From positions 1 to 47,141 of the forward strand of contig JBEOJY010000034.1 of NCBI GenBank assembly GCA_040275305.1: DNA of 47,141 nt. Reading direction: 5' to 3'. Every line of letters begins with the position of its first letter. Position 1 is the first letter of the stretch. Positions 23,294 through 31,730 of the stretch are shown here, piece by piece. The position numbers were made by a program, and so were the translations under genes. The DNA is from JBEOJY01 sp040275305. Its GTDB lineage: Bacteria; Pseudomonadota; Alphaproteobacteria; UBA9219. A model generated the notes under the pieces. The model ran no database searches and had not been told where the DNA came from. It worked only from the letters and a program-made list of their open reading frames with translations.

Positions 23294-24301
23294 ATGCGCG
23301 CCGCGCTGGCCCAACGCTTCCGCGCCCTGTTTCTGCGCGAAGCCGCGCAGACCTCCGCCGCTTTGCCAGCCTTGCGCCTCGAAGCCGACCGTATCGCGCA
23401 AACGATGTGGCAAGGTCCGCATGGCTTGCGCCGCGCCGGAACCGGAGAAAACTTCTGGCAATTCCGCCGCTACGTCCCCGGCGACCCCATCGAGCGCATC
23501 GACTGGCGGCAATCGGCCCGCACCAATGCCGTTTTCGTCCGCGAGCGCGAACGCGAATCCGCGCAAAGCCTGTGGTTTTGGGCCGACGAGTCCGGCTCCA
23601 TGCGCTACGCCTCGCGCCTTGACCTCCCGACCAAGGCGGCCCGCGCGCGCGTGCTGATGCTCGCGTTAGCCAACCTCGCCTTGCGCGGCGGCGAGCGCGT
23701 CGCATGGATCGCAAGCCAAAACGGAAAACCCGTCTTCGCGCATGGCGCCTCAGGCATGGAACGCATAGCAAGCCACTTGGAAGATCTGGATCAAGAGGCG
23801 AGCAATAACCATTATGGGACACCCGCCTTCGCAGGTGTGACGTCAGGCTTGATGGACAAGCAGTGCCGAAATCCCGTCCTGCCCGCGCAGGCGGGCAACC
23901 CATTTTCTTCTGCATGTCCACTTCATTTCGCCGCCGCGCTTCCCCGCCACGCCTTCGTCGCGCTGTGCGGAGATTTCCTTGGCATGGAAAAAGAACTGGA
24001 ATCCTTCACGCGCCATGCCGCGACCCTGAATCTGCGGGGAGCTTTGGTGCATATTCTGGATCCCGCTGAAGCCTCGTTCGCGCTCGATGGTCGCGTAGAG
24101 TTGGAAGGCCTTGAAGGAGAATCCCCGCTCCTGCTTCCCAACGCTTCGAGCCTGCGCGACGACTACCGCAAAAAAATGGAGGCCCACGCCGCGCTTCTGC
24201 GCCACGCCGCCCAACGTTGCGGATTGACTTATGTTTCGCATATCACCACCGCCCCGCCTCAAAGCGCTCTGATGCAAATCCTCGCCTCCTGCGGGAAGTG
24301 A
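23294..24301 (+). CDS. DUF58 domain protein with in-frame repeat insertion
   Basis: The 335-residue protein has the DUF58 core RRYVPGDPIERIDWRQSARTN and a vWA-like metal site FWADESGSM near 95-105. DUF58 proteins partner MoxR ATPases. Residues about 170-208 (from SNNHYGTPAFAGVTSG to NPFSSACPLHF) do not look like the family. The underlying DNA (23803-23915) contains GACACCCGCCTTCGCAGGTG, which matches core C of the family 1 element at 24460-24690. The family pattern resumes at ALPRHAFVALCGDFL. The gene therefore seems to have taken up a roughly 110-bp repeat without losing its frame. The stop lies within or beside another repeat (24291-). Confidence 0.88.
   Translation: MRAALAQRFRALFLREAAQTSAALPALRLEADRIAQTMWQGPHGLRRAGTGENFWQFRRYVPGDPIERIDWRQSARTNAVFVRERERESAQSLWFWADESGSMRYASRLDLPTKAARARVLMLALANLALRGGERVAWIASQNGKPVFAHGASGMERIASHLEDLDQEASNNHYGTPAFAGVTSGLMDKQCRNPVLPAQAGNPFSSACPLHFAAALPRHAFVALCGDFLGMEKELESFTRHAATLNLRGALVHILDPAEASFALDGRVELEGLEGESPLLLPNASSLRDDYRKKMEAHAALLRHAAQRCGLTYVSHITTAPPQSALMQILASCGK
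23803..23915 (+). repeat. Core C repeat inserted in frame within the DUF58 gene
   Basis: GACACCCGCCTTCGCAGGTG and the later CCCGCGCAGGCGGGCAACCC form hairpins and match the GGACACCCGCC/GGCGGGTGTCC material at 24490-24680. The encoded residues interrupt the otherwise normal DUF58 sequence. Boundaries are approximate because both flanks are GC-rich. Confidence 0.65.
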
Positions 24302-24729
24302 AGAGAATGGCTGCTAAAGAACAGTCTTGCCGTAAGCGCAGCACCATTCCCTCTTACGGGGGCGAGGGGCTTTGCGCCACGCTTGCCGCACTGTTATCCC
24401 AACTCTTGAAGTATACTCATTGCATGTAAAAAATTGGGAAAATGTTGCGGCAAAACAAGCGTCACACCCGTCCCCGCCTCCGCGAGGACAGGCTCCGGCG
24501 GGTGTCCATCGCCTCATCTCGACGCAGGCGCTTCACTTGCCTATTGGCGCTTGTTCTCAACATCGGGTGATGGACACCCGCCTGCGCGGGTGTGACGGAC
24601 AAGGGAATACGATGTTCTCTTCCTGCCTTGATGGACACCCGCCGGAGCCTGTCCTCGCGGAGGCGGGGACGGGTGTGACGCTGCGCTATCGGAGGCTTTT
24701 TGCCAACTCTTGAACTGTTAGAGGCATAC
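24291..24729. repeat. Two overlapping family 1 elements (partial core A, then core C)
   Basis: The second element runs from GTATACTCATTGCATG (24411) to the inverted end ...TGCCAACTCTTGAACTGTTAGAGGCATAC (24729), 319 bp. Its core C holds nested palindromes: ACACCCGTCCCCGCCTCCGCG at 24467- against CGCGGAGGCGGGGACGGGTGT at 24654-, plus inner GACACCCGCCTGCGCGGGTGTGAC. The first element is left-truncated, holds half of core A (TTACGGGGGCGAGGGGCTTTGCGCC) and ends CCAACTCTTGAAGTATAC, sharing GTATAC with the second. Together they fill the DUF58-BatA gap (24302-24811), which has no gene. Confidence 0.75.
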
Positions 24730-24811
24730 AATTAGGCATATCCAGATATTATTCCTCTGCAATAAACCATCCTCCTTGCATCCCGCGCGGATGTGGTGAA
24801 CAACTGGCGGG

Positions 24812-26821
24812 ATGATGTGGCCGTTTTCATCCTTCGCGTTCGCCGCGCCCGCTCTGCTGGGATTTCTGGGCGTGTTGCCGCTCGTGTGGTGGCTGTTGCG
24901 CCTGACTCCTCCCGCGCCGCGCAAAGTCGCGTTCCCTGCGCTGGAGCTGTTGCGCGGCCTAGTAACGCGCGAACAGATTCCATCCAGAACGCCATGGTGG
25001 CTTCTGCTTCTGCGCCTTGCGATCCTCGCGCTCGCGATCCTCGCCTTCGCGCAACCGCAAATCAACCCGCCCGCGAAAACCATGACGGAGAATCGCGCCG
25101 CTCCGAATGCCACGACGATGTTGGTCGTCGACAACGATTGGGCCTCCGCCCGCGATTGGCCAGCGCGTCAAGAAGCGCTGACGGAAACGATACGGCGCGA
25201 CGAAGCGCAAGGACGCTCTTTCTTGATACTCGCGACGGCGCGAAGCGCGGAAGACGCACCCCCGTCATTGACGGGCCCGCTCGATGCCCTGTCCGCCCAA
25301 GCGGAAATCAAACGCCTCGCGCCGCAGCCATGGCCCTCCGACTGGAAGGGAGCCGCCGAAGCGCTGGCAAACGCTCCGCAAAACCCTGACGCAATCTATT
25401 GGCTCGCAAGCGGCATCGGCGGCGCGGACGCGCAATTCTTATACAATAAGTTGCAGGAGAAGACGACGAGCCTGCAAGCGCTGGAAACCGGAAGGCCCGT
25501 TCAGCTTCTGCTACCGCCGCAGCGTGAAGACAACACGACAATACTGCCCATCTTGCGACTTGATCCTATCGGCGCAGCCTCGCGCGGCGCAGTCGTCGCC
25601 TACGCGCAGGACGGACGCCCCCTTGCGCGATTGCCCTATGCGTTCGCGGAAGGATCAACGCGCGCCGCCGCGCCGCTCGACTTGCCGACCGAAATCCGCA
25701 ACCGCATCGCAAGCTTCGCGCTGCAAGGCGAACGCGGGGCAGGAGCCACTCTGCTGCTCGATAGTGGCTGGGCGACGCGCGAAGTCGGGATCGTCGGCGA
25801 TGCGGGCGAAGGCGAGCGCCGCGCCTTGCTCAGCGGAATCTACTACCTTCAGCGCGCCCTTGCTCCCTACGCGACGCTGCGCTACGGCGCGTTGCCGGAA
25901 CTCATCAAGCAAAATGCCGCGACGATCGTGCTGCCGGAAAGCGCCGAACCGGGCGACGCTGATCTCAAGCCGCTTCAGGACTGGATCGCGCGGGGAGGGA
26001 CCCTGTTGCGTTTCGCCGGAACGCGCCTGTCGTCGAGCGTGCCGCGCCCGGACGAAGCGGCCTTGCTTCCCGTCCCTTTGCGTCTCGGCGGTCGCGCGAT
26101 GGGCGGAGCGTTAAGCTGGGACAAACCGCAAAAACTCGGCGCGTTTCCGACGACAAGCCCGTTCGCGGGATTGGCGTTGGCGGATGAAGTGACCGTAAGC
26201 CGCCAGATTCTGGCCGAGCCGTCCCCCGAACTCGCGGCGCATAGCTGGGCCGTTCTCGAAGACGGAACGCCGCTCGTCACCGCGCGGAAAATCGGCAAGG
26301 GCATAACCATTCTTTTCCATGTGCCCGCAAAGCCGGATGGATCAAACTTGCCTATGTCTGGCGTGTTCGTCTCAATGCTGCGCCGGGTTTTGGAGCAGGC
26401 GCAAGGCGGAGGCGGCGAAGCCGACCACGCCTCGCGACATGTCGGAACCTACGCGCCTTTGCGCGCGCTCGATGGCTTGGGCGACACGCAAGCGCCCGGA
26501 GCCGCCGCGCTCCCCGTTCAGGAAAGCGACTGGCCCGCGCTCAGCTTGTCCCCGCGTCACCCTCCGGGCCTTTACGGCAACGACACGACCACGCGAGCCT
26601 TCAATGTCGGCAACGCCGGAGCCAGACTGCTCGAAGCGCCGCGCGGAATCCCTTTCTCGCAAATTCAGGCCAACGAGAAAACCGAACGGACAAAAACGAT
26701 TGAACTGAAACCGTGGATTCTATTTGTGTCCGCCTTGTTGATGCTGCTCGATTTCGCGCTGACCCTCCGGCTACGCGGTATCGTGTCGATGCGCCTGAGA
26801 GAAAGAAGAGCGTTGTTATGA
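24812..26821 (+). CDS. BatA-like membrane protein, probably 5' half of a split BatA-DUF4159 gene
   Basis: The 669-residue protein begins with the aerotolerance BatA N-terminal domain: two membrane segments (APALLGFLGVLPLVWWLLRL, then LLLRLAILALAILAFAQPQ near 65-85) around the conserved PPAPRKVAFPALELLRGL. A vWA-like periplasmic region starts at TTMLVVDNDWASARDW. A C-terminal segment (LKPWILFVSALLMLLDFALTL) returns to the membrane. In many alphaproteobacteria I recall this part fused to a DUF4159 domain in one protein of about 900 residues. Here the frame stops just after that last segment and DUF4159 follows in another frame beyond two repeats. ATG 24812 and 24815 are both possible starts. 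Confidence 0.85.
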   Translation: MMWPFSSFAFAAPALLGFLGVLPLVWWLLRLTPPAPRKVAFPALELLRGLVTREQIPSRTPWWLLLLRLAILALAILAFAQPQINPPAKTMTENRAAPNATTMLVVDNDWASARDWPARQEALTETIRRDEAQGRSFLILATARSAEDAPPSLTGPLDALSAQAEIKRLAPQPWPSDWKGAAEALANAPQNPDAIYWLASGIGGADAQFLYNKLQEKTTSLQALETGRPVQLLLPPQREDNTTILPILRLDPIGAASRGAVVAYAQDGRPLARLPYAFAEGSTRAAAPLDLPTEIRNRIASFALQGERGAGATLLLDSGWATREVGIVGDAGEGERRALLSGIYYLQRALAPYATLRYGALPELIKQNAATIVLPESAEPGDADLKPLQDWIARGGTLLRFAGTRLSSSVPRPDEAALLPVPLRLGGRAMGGALSWDKPQKLGAFPTTSPFAGLALADEVTVSRQILAEPSPELAAHSWAVLEDGTPLVTARKIGKGITILFHVPAKPDGSNLPMSGVFVSMLRRVLEQAQGGGGEADHASRHVGTYAPLRALDGLGDTQAPGAAALPVQESDWPALSLSPRHPPGLYGNDTTTRAFNVGNAGARLLEAPRGIPFSQIQANEKTERTKTIELKPWILFVSALLMLLDFALTLRLRGIVSMRLRERRALL

Positions 26822-26877
26822 CATCAGGTTTCTTGCAAGCGTTCGAGACTGCGTCTGTAATAACGGCGACTTCAAAC

Positions 26878-27005
26878 AAGGGCCGTCATCGCGAGGAGCC
26901 TTACTGATGGCGACGACGCGATCCAGAGTCGGTGGGGGTGTCCTGTGGGATTCTGGATCGCCACGTCCTCTGCGGCTCCTCGCAATGACAGTCTTTGCTG
27001 ACTGC
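26878..27005 (-). repeat. Family 4 palindromic element, copy 5
   Basis: The arms are GGGCCGTCATCGCGAGGAGC (26880-) and GGCTCCTCGCAATGACAG (to about 26992). Its central spacer TCGGTGGGGGTGTCCTGTGG is the exact reverse complement of the spacer in copy 2 (9086-9105), so it is the same element in the opposite orientation. The tail is missing. It lies between the BatA-like and DUF4159 frames. Confidence 0.8.
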
Positions 27006-27010
27006 GTTAG

Positions 27011-27131
27011 GTTGCAACCGATGGCGCAAGGATTCTCAAAAATATTGAACTTTCTGTTCCGCAAGGGGGAGGGAATTAGGCTTTGCCGTCTTCTCGGATT
27101 TTCCCAACTTTTCAACTGTAATAAAGTTGCG
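27011..27131. repeat. Partial family 1 element, core B
   Basis: It carries the TTCCGCAAGGGGGAGGGAATTAGG core and the right-end type sequence TTTTCCCAACTTTTCAACTG. The left end is poorly preserved. It lies within the 5' part of the DUF4159 open frame, so part of the predicted N-terminus is translated repeat. Confidence 0.55.
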
Positions 27132-27914
27132 ATCCTTATTGCGCTGTTGATATTGGCCCAACCTTCCTTCGTCAGCGCGAAGCCACCGGATGACGACCCC
27201 GTATCGCTGACCTCGCGCACATGGCTTGCCTATATGCGCACAGGCGACCGAGCCGTGGATCAGGCCTCGGAAGCCGGATTGAGCGGCCTCGCGCTGGAAC
27301 TTGCCAAGAGAACCTCCGTGACCAACGCCGGAGCCGTCGCGCTGGACCCCGCGCGATTGCCGAATCTTGCCTATTATCCGTTGATCTATTGGCCGCTCGC
27401 CGCGCGGCAGAAACCCTTGTCGCAAGACGCCGCCCGCAGTGTGAACGACTACCTGCGCCATGGTGGCATGATCTTGTTCGACGCAGGCGACAACGGAACC
27501 TCGCGCGAGGAGGGCGACGGCGCCTCTCCCGCCATGCTTCGGCATATGCTTTCCGGAGCCGATATCCCGCCGCTGGAACCTCTGCCAAAGGATCACGTGC
27601 TGACGAAAAGTTTCTATCTGCTCGACAGTTTCCCGGGCCGCGCCGACAACAAGGATTTCTGGATGATGCCCGAAGACGAGTCCTCCGCGCAGGACGGCGT
27701 ATCGGGAGTCTTCTTCGGCGCGAATGGCTGGGCCGCCGCATGGGCCATGGACAGCGACGGATCGCGCCCGCTTTATCCATGCTCCCCCGGCGGAGAAACG
27801 CAGCGAGAAATGGCCTACCGCTTCGGGATCAATCTCGTCGTCTACGCCTTGACCGGCAACTACAAGGCGGATCAGGTGCACGCCAAGGCGCTGCTCGAAC
27901 GGATGGGGAGGTAG
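27021..27914 (+). CDS. DUF4159 domain protein, probably 3' half of a split gene
   Basis: The DUF4159 domain spans roughly the last 240 residues: TSRTWLAYMRTGDRAVDQASEAGLSGLALEL, LAYYPLIYWPLAARQ, NDYLRHGGMILFDAGDNG, LTKSFYLLDSFPG and MAYRFGINLVVYALTGNYK. It is a Rossmann-like domain of unknown function linked to BatA-type proteins. A hydrophobic segment VAILIALLILAQPSFVSAKP precedes it and could act as signal or anchor. The frame is open from 26907, but 26907-27120 is translated repeat DNA, so the real start is uncertain: ATG 27021 (weak AGG upstream) gives 297 residues. The domain may still be made and exported from the new start, or the gene may be broken. The next gene begins six bases after the stop. 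Confidence 0.8.
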   Translation: MAQGFSKILNFLFRKGEGIRLCRLLGFSQLFNCNKVAILIALLILAQPSFVSAKPPDDDPVSLTSRTWLAYMRTGDRAVDQASEAGLSGLALELAKRTSVTNAGAVALDPARLPNLAYYPLIYWPLAARQKPLSQDAARSVNDYLRHGGMILFDAGDNGTSREEGDGASPAMLRHMLSGADIPPLEPLPKDHVLTKSFYLLDSFPGRADNKDFWMMPEDESSAQDGVSGVFFGANGWAAAWAMDSDGSRPLYPCSPGGETQREMAYRFGINLVVYALTGNYKADQVHAKALLERMGR

Positions 27915-27920
27915 CCCGCT

Positions 27921-30173
27921 TTGTATATATCATCTTTTCACCTGACTTTCGCGCCGCTCGTGCCGACCGTTGCGCTCGCAGTCCTTGCCTGCGGCACGAC
28001 GATATTATCCGTCGTTGCGATTCTGCGCCGCGCGAAAGGGGCGGGAGCACGGGCGCTTGCGCTCGCGCTGATGCTGATGGCTCTCGCGAACCCGGTCGTG
28101 ACAACCGAAAAACGCGAACCCGTGAAAGATATGGTTTTGCTCGTGACGGACCAGAGCGCGAGCATGAACACCGACGACCGAACGCAACAAGTCGAACGCG
28201 CAAAAGCGTCGTTGCTCAAAACGCTTGCCGAATTTCCCGATCTCGAAGTCGCGACCGTGGCCGTGGAGGGCGCGGACAAAACCGGATTGTTCCAAGCGCT
28301 TGCGCCGAAACTCGCCACGATCCCGCCCAATCGCCTCGCCGGGATTATCGCCCTGACGGACGGGCAAGTTCACGATACGCCGGAAGAGAAATTGCCCGCG
28401 CCCCTTCACACGCTGCTGGCCGGAAACCGGAACGAGTTCAACCGCAAGCTTGTCGTCGTCTCCGCGCCGTCGTTCGCCGTCGTCGGCAAGGAAGCGACGT
28501 TTACGATCCGCGTCGAGGATGCGCCTCAGACGCAAGGCAAAACCGCGCGCGTAACGCTGCGGCAAAACGGCGAGGCGCAGGACCGTATCTATCGCGTGCC
28601 TGTCGGCAAGGATTATGCATTGTCGCTCCCGGTTAAACAGGCCGGAGCAAACCTGTTCGCTCTCGAAGCGGAAGAAGCGCCTAAAGAGATATCGACCGTA
28701 GACAACAAGGCCGCCGTCTCGGTCAACGGCGTGCGCGACCGCCTGCGCGTGCTGCTCGTCTCCGGCACGCCGCATATCGCCGCCAGAGTCTGGCGCGGAT
28801 TGCTCAAAGCCGACCCCGCGATAGACCTTCTCCATTTCACGATTCTGCGCACCTCATTCAGCTCCTCGCGTGTCCCTCAAAACGAAATGTCGCTGATCGC
28901 CTTCCCAACCCGCGAACTGTTCGAAGAAAAATTGTCCGGCTTCGATCTCGTCATCTTCGACCGTTTCAGCGATAATACCCTTGTGCCAGAGCTATATCTG
29001 GACAACATCGCGCGCTATGTGCGGAATGGCGGAGCATTACTGATATCCCATGCGACCGAGGAAGCCGTCATGCGCGGCGAAGATCTGCCGGACATGCGCG
29101 ATGAGTTCGAGTCTCAACAGCCACGCGGATTTTCACAGTTGTCAGGCATTCTGCCGATACGCGCGACAGACCGAATCGCGAGCGGCGCTTTTGTCCCGGC
29201 TGTGACTGGTGAGGGACTCCGCCACCCAGTCATGGAAAACCTGACTCAAAATCAACCTGCCGCCGAATGGGGCCCATGGTATCGGCAGGCGGAGATCGCC
29301 AAAGACGCGGCATCCGACCACGCGCAGATTCTTATGACCGGATTGCAAGGCCGCCCCTTGCTCGCACTCGATCGTGTCGGCAAGGGAAGGGTCGCGCAAT
29401 TCCTGTCGGATCAATTCTGGCTGTGGTCGCGCAGCGGTGATAACGCTGGGCCTCAGATCCAGCTCATGCGCCGGGTCGTTCATTGGCTGGTGCAGGAACC
29501 TGACCTTGACGAAACATCGTTACGGGCAAGTTCCGAACCGTTACCGGAAGGAAAGGGCTGGAATATTACTGTAACAAAACGAAGCCTGAAAAGTAATAGC
29601 GAAACCGTAACAATAGAACGTCCCGATGGCAAAATTATTGGATTGAATTTAAAGTGTAACAATTGCGAAGATAGCAGACAAAACTCAACTTCTACTGGAA
29701 GATCACAAGAAAAAAACACTTCATCTTCCTCCGTAAGATCAAACATAGCCGATAATATCGCGCAGAATCATGGGTTATTACGCGGGACGTTGGAAGTCCG
29801 GCAAACGGGCATTTATCGAGTTAAAGAAACAGCCGAGCAGGACGAATCAGAAGGCCACCACGAAACGCTCGTGGTCGCTGGCCCCGTCAACGCGCCTGAA
29901 TTCGCCGATTTGCGGTCTACCGACAAGATAATGGAGCCTGTTGCCAAAGCCAGCGGCGGCGGCGTTTCGTGGCTCGCGGACAATCCCGATGGCCCCAAGA
30001 TTCATCGTACTGCGCTTAATTCTTCCCAAAGCGGTTCAGGCTGGATCGGTCTGCGCCGCAACGGACAATATCGCGTGACAGGCAGCGAATCGACGCCTTT
30101 AGGCCCGCTTTGGGCCATCCTCGCCGCGATTCTAGCCGTCTCCATGCTCGCCTGGCATCGCGAAGGGCGTTGA
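27921..30173 (+). CDS. Membrane protein with vWA-like and GATase1-like domains
   Basis: The 750-residue protein has two N-terminal membrane segments (near 10-33 and 43-58), then a vWA-like domain with VLLVTDQSASMNT as a partial MIDAS motif. A middle beta-rich region follows, and then a class I glutamine amidotransferase-like fold (VRDRLRVLLVSGTPHIAARVWRGLL ... FDLVIFDRFSDN ... YVRNGGALLISHATEEAV) without an obvious Cys-His-Glu triad, so probably not catalytic. A C-terminal segment (LGPLWAILAAILAVSMLAW) closes it. Between about residues 546 and 623 the protein is unusually Asn/Ser/Lys-rich (NSTSTGRSQEKNTSSSSV) and the DNA (29560-29790) is AT-rich compared with both sides. It ends the moxR block and likely forms a periplasm-facing complex with its neighbours. 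Confidence 0.85.
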   Translation: MYISSFHLTFAPLVPTVALAVLACGTTILSVVAILRRAKGAGARALALALMLMALANPVVTTEKREPVKDMVLLVTDQSASMNTDDRTQQVERAKASLLKTLAEFPDLEVATVAVEGADKTGLFQALAPKLATIPPNRLAGIIALTDGQVHDTPEEKLPAPLHTLLAGNRNEFNRKLVVVSAPSFAVVGKEATFTIRVEDAPQTQGKTARVTLRQNGEAQDRIYRVPVGKDYALSLPVKQAGANLFALEAEEAPKEISTVDNKAAVSVNGVRDRLRVLLVSGTPHIAARVWRGLLKADPAIDLLHFTILRTSFSSSRVPQNEMSLIAFPTRELFEEKLSGFDLVIFDRFSDNTLVPELYLDNIARYVRNGGALLISHATEEAVMRGEDLPDMRDEFESQQPRGFSQLSGILPIRATDRIASGAFVPAVTGEGLRHPVMENLTQNQPAAEWGPWYRQAEIAKDAASDHAQILMTGLQGRPLLALDRVGKGRVAQFLSDQFWLWSRSGDNAGPQIQLMRRVVHWLVQEPDLDETSLRASSEPLPEGKGWNITVTKRSLKSNSETVTIERPDGKIIGLNLKCNNCEDSRQNSTSTGRSQEKNTSSSSVRSNIADNIAQNHGLLRGTLEVRQTGIYRVKETAEQDESEGHHETLVVAGPVNAPEFADLRSTDKIMEPVAKASGGGVSWLADNPDGPKIHRTALNSSQSGSGWIGLRRNGQYRVTGSESTPLGPLWAILAAILAVSMLAWHREGR

Positions 30174-30206
30174 TTCACCGCAATACACCTGTTTCTACGC
30201 CTCAAG

Positions 30207-30225
30207 CCTCCCCGCAAGGGGGAGG
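30207..30225. terminator. Core B hairpin between convergent genes
   Basis: CCTCCCC (30207-30213), GCAAG, GGGGAGG (30219-30225) form a 7-bp GC stem between the + vWA-like gene (stop 30173) and the - protease gene (stop 30248). It is a fragment of core B with its GGGAATCAGG context. It has no T-run, so it would be at most a weak or Rho-assisted end. Confidence 0.45.
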
Positions 30226-30247
30226 GAATCAGGCCGCGCTTGCCTCC

Positions 30248-31684
30248 TTATCTTCCTTTGTCTTCGCGCTTCTTATGCTCGTTTGCAGCATCTTCTTCAT
30301 CCGGCGGGGTGGAGGAAAGCTTGATATCCTGAGCCCTCAGCCATGCGGGAGAGCCTATTTGCAGAATCTTCATCGCGCGTTCCGCCAACTGGCCCGCCGC
30401 TTTGTCCTTGCCTTGCGCCGCCGCCTCTTCCGCCAGCGCATAGGTCGCCATGCCAGCAAAGCGCGGGTCGTTTGTCGTCTCGGCCTTGCGTCCCCACGCT
30501 GCCGCCAGCAGCCGCCACACCGAAGGCGTATGGTTCTCCAGCCTGTCGGCCTCCTGTAATTGCTGAATGGCGAGATCGAGATTGCCCTTGTCTTTGGACT
30601 CCAGCAACGCCCGCCCATATGCTTCGCGCAGCAAAGCGGAATCCGGGAGCAGGGCGTTGGCCTTCTTGTAGTCCTGAACCGAGTCCGCAATGCGCCCGTT
30701 CTCGAATTCGATCTGCGCCTTCAACTCGTGGAAATAGGGATTCTCAGGCTCTTCCTTGAGCAGCCCCGCGACCAGCGCAAGCGCCCGGTCAGGCTGGCTC
30801 GTGCGATAAAGCGCGATCGCCCGCGCGTAACGCGCCGTCAGCCGCTTGTCATTGTCGGTAGTGCGCAGCAAAGCCGTCTGCGGCTGAAGATAGCCCAAAA
30901 GCTTGGCCTTCATCCGCTCATGCAGCGGGTAAAATTTGGGATCGAGCTTGGCGTCCTTGAGCGGCGAAAGCTCGACATGATGCCGCACCGCCTCGATGCG
31001 ATCCATCGTCAGGGGATGCGTGCGGACATAGGCATCTTGCCGCCCGGTCGGCATCAGCTCCTGTCCCTGCAGCTTGCCGAAAAACTCCTGCATCCCGCGC
31101 GAGGTCATGCCAGCCTTGTCAAGAAACGACATGCCCGCAGCATCCGCCGAAGACTCTTGCATGCGCGTGAAGCTCAGGAAACTGCGCTCCGCGACATGTT
31201 GCGCCCCGCTGAAAACGCCCGCCGCCGCCTGTCCGTTGCCGCTCGCCGCCCCCGCCGCCACCGCGATCAACATGCCAAGTATGGCCTCCGCCGAGGCGTT
31301 GCGCATGGCTTCGCGTCCGCGAATCAAATGCCCCCCCGACACATGCCCCGTCTCATGCGCGATGACGCCAGCGAGCTGCTCCGGCGTTTCGGATGCCAAC
31401 AAAAGCCCCGTATAAAAAAACTCGTTCATACCCTCCGCGACGAAGGCGTTGACATCGCCGCTTTCGACCAGCGCGACGGTCATGCTCGAAGGCTCGACGC
31501 CCGCCGCGCGCCAGATCGGCGTCGCCAATTCGCGGATATACTGCTCAATCTCCGCGTCGCGGATAAAGCGCAAAGAAGGGCCATCGCCGCTGTGCGCATA
31601 AGCTTGCGCCAAAGGCCAAAGCAAAGCCTGAGCAACAAATATGGCGCACAGAACAATGCGCAAACATCGGGATATAACCATCAT
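30248..31684 (-). CDS. M48 family zinc metallopeptidase with TPR region (BepA-like)
   Basis: The 478-residue protein has a signal peptide (MMVISRCLRIVLCAIFVAQALLWPLAQAYA). The HExxH-type zinc site is HETGH (H110, E111, H114), and the third ligand lies in MQESSADAAG. The loop DVNAFVAEGMNEFFYTGLLL is typical of this periplasmic group. The C-terminal half is made of TPR-type helices (RYARAIALYRTSQPDRALALV, ENPYFHELKAQIEFENGRI, DLAIQQLQEADRLENHTP), and the extreme C-terminus is charged (EEDAANEHKKREDKG). Such proteases check outer-membrane protein assembly. It follows the L,D-transpeptidase gene by 46 bp on the same strand, so both are probably one envelope operon. No clear ribosome site is seen. 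Confidence 0.92.
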   Translation of the reverse strand: MMVISRCLRIVLCAIFVAQALLWPLAQAYAHSGDGPSLRFIRDAEIEQYIRELATPIWRAAGVEPSSMTVALVESGDVNAFVAEGMNEFFYTGLLLASETPEQLAGVIAHETGHVSGGHLIRGREAMRNASAEAILGMLIAVAAGAASGNGQAAAGVFSGAQHVAERSFLSFTRMQESSADAAGMSFLDKAGMTSRGMQEFFGKLQGQELMPTGRQDAYVRTHPLTMDRIEAVRHHVELSPLKDAKLDPKFYPLHERMKAKLLGYLQPQTALLRTTDNDKRLTARYARAIALYRTSQPDRALALVAGLLKEEPENPYFHELKAQIEFENGRIADSVQDYKKANALLPDSALLREAYGRALLESKDKGNLDLAIQQLQEADRLENHTPSVWRLLAAAWGRKAETTNDPRFAGMATYALAEEAAAQGKDKAAGQLAERAMKILQIGSPAWLRAQDIKLSSTPPDEEDAANEHKKREDKGR

Positions 31685-31730
31685 GGAACGGCACTCTAGC
31701 GCGGTTTCATGGCGTCATAAAGGCGGCCTT

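Noticed and set aside
24411..24729. CRISPR-like array
   Set aside because: The repeated units here are inverted palindromes of unequal spacing, not direct repeats with unique spacers, and no cas gene is present.
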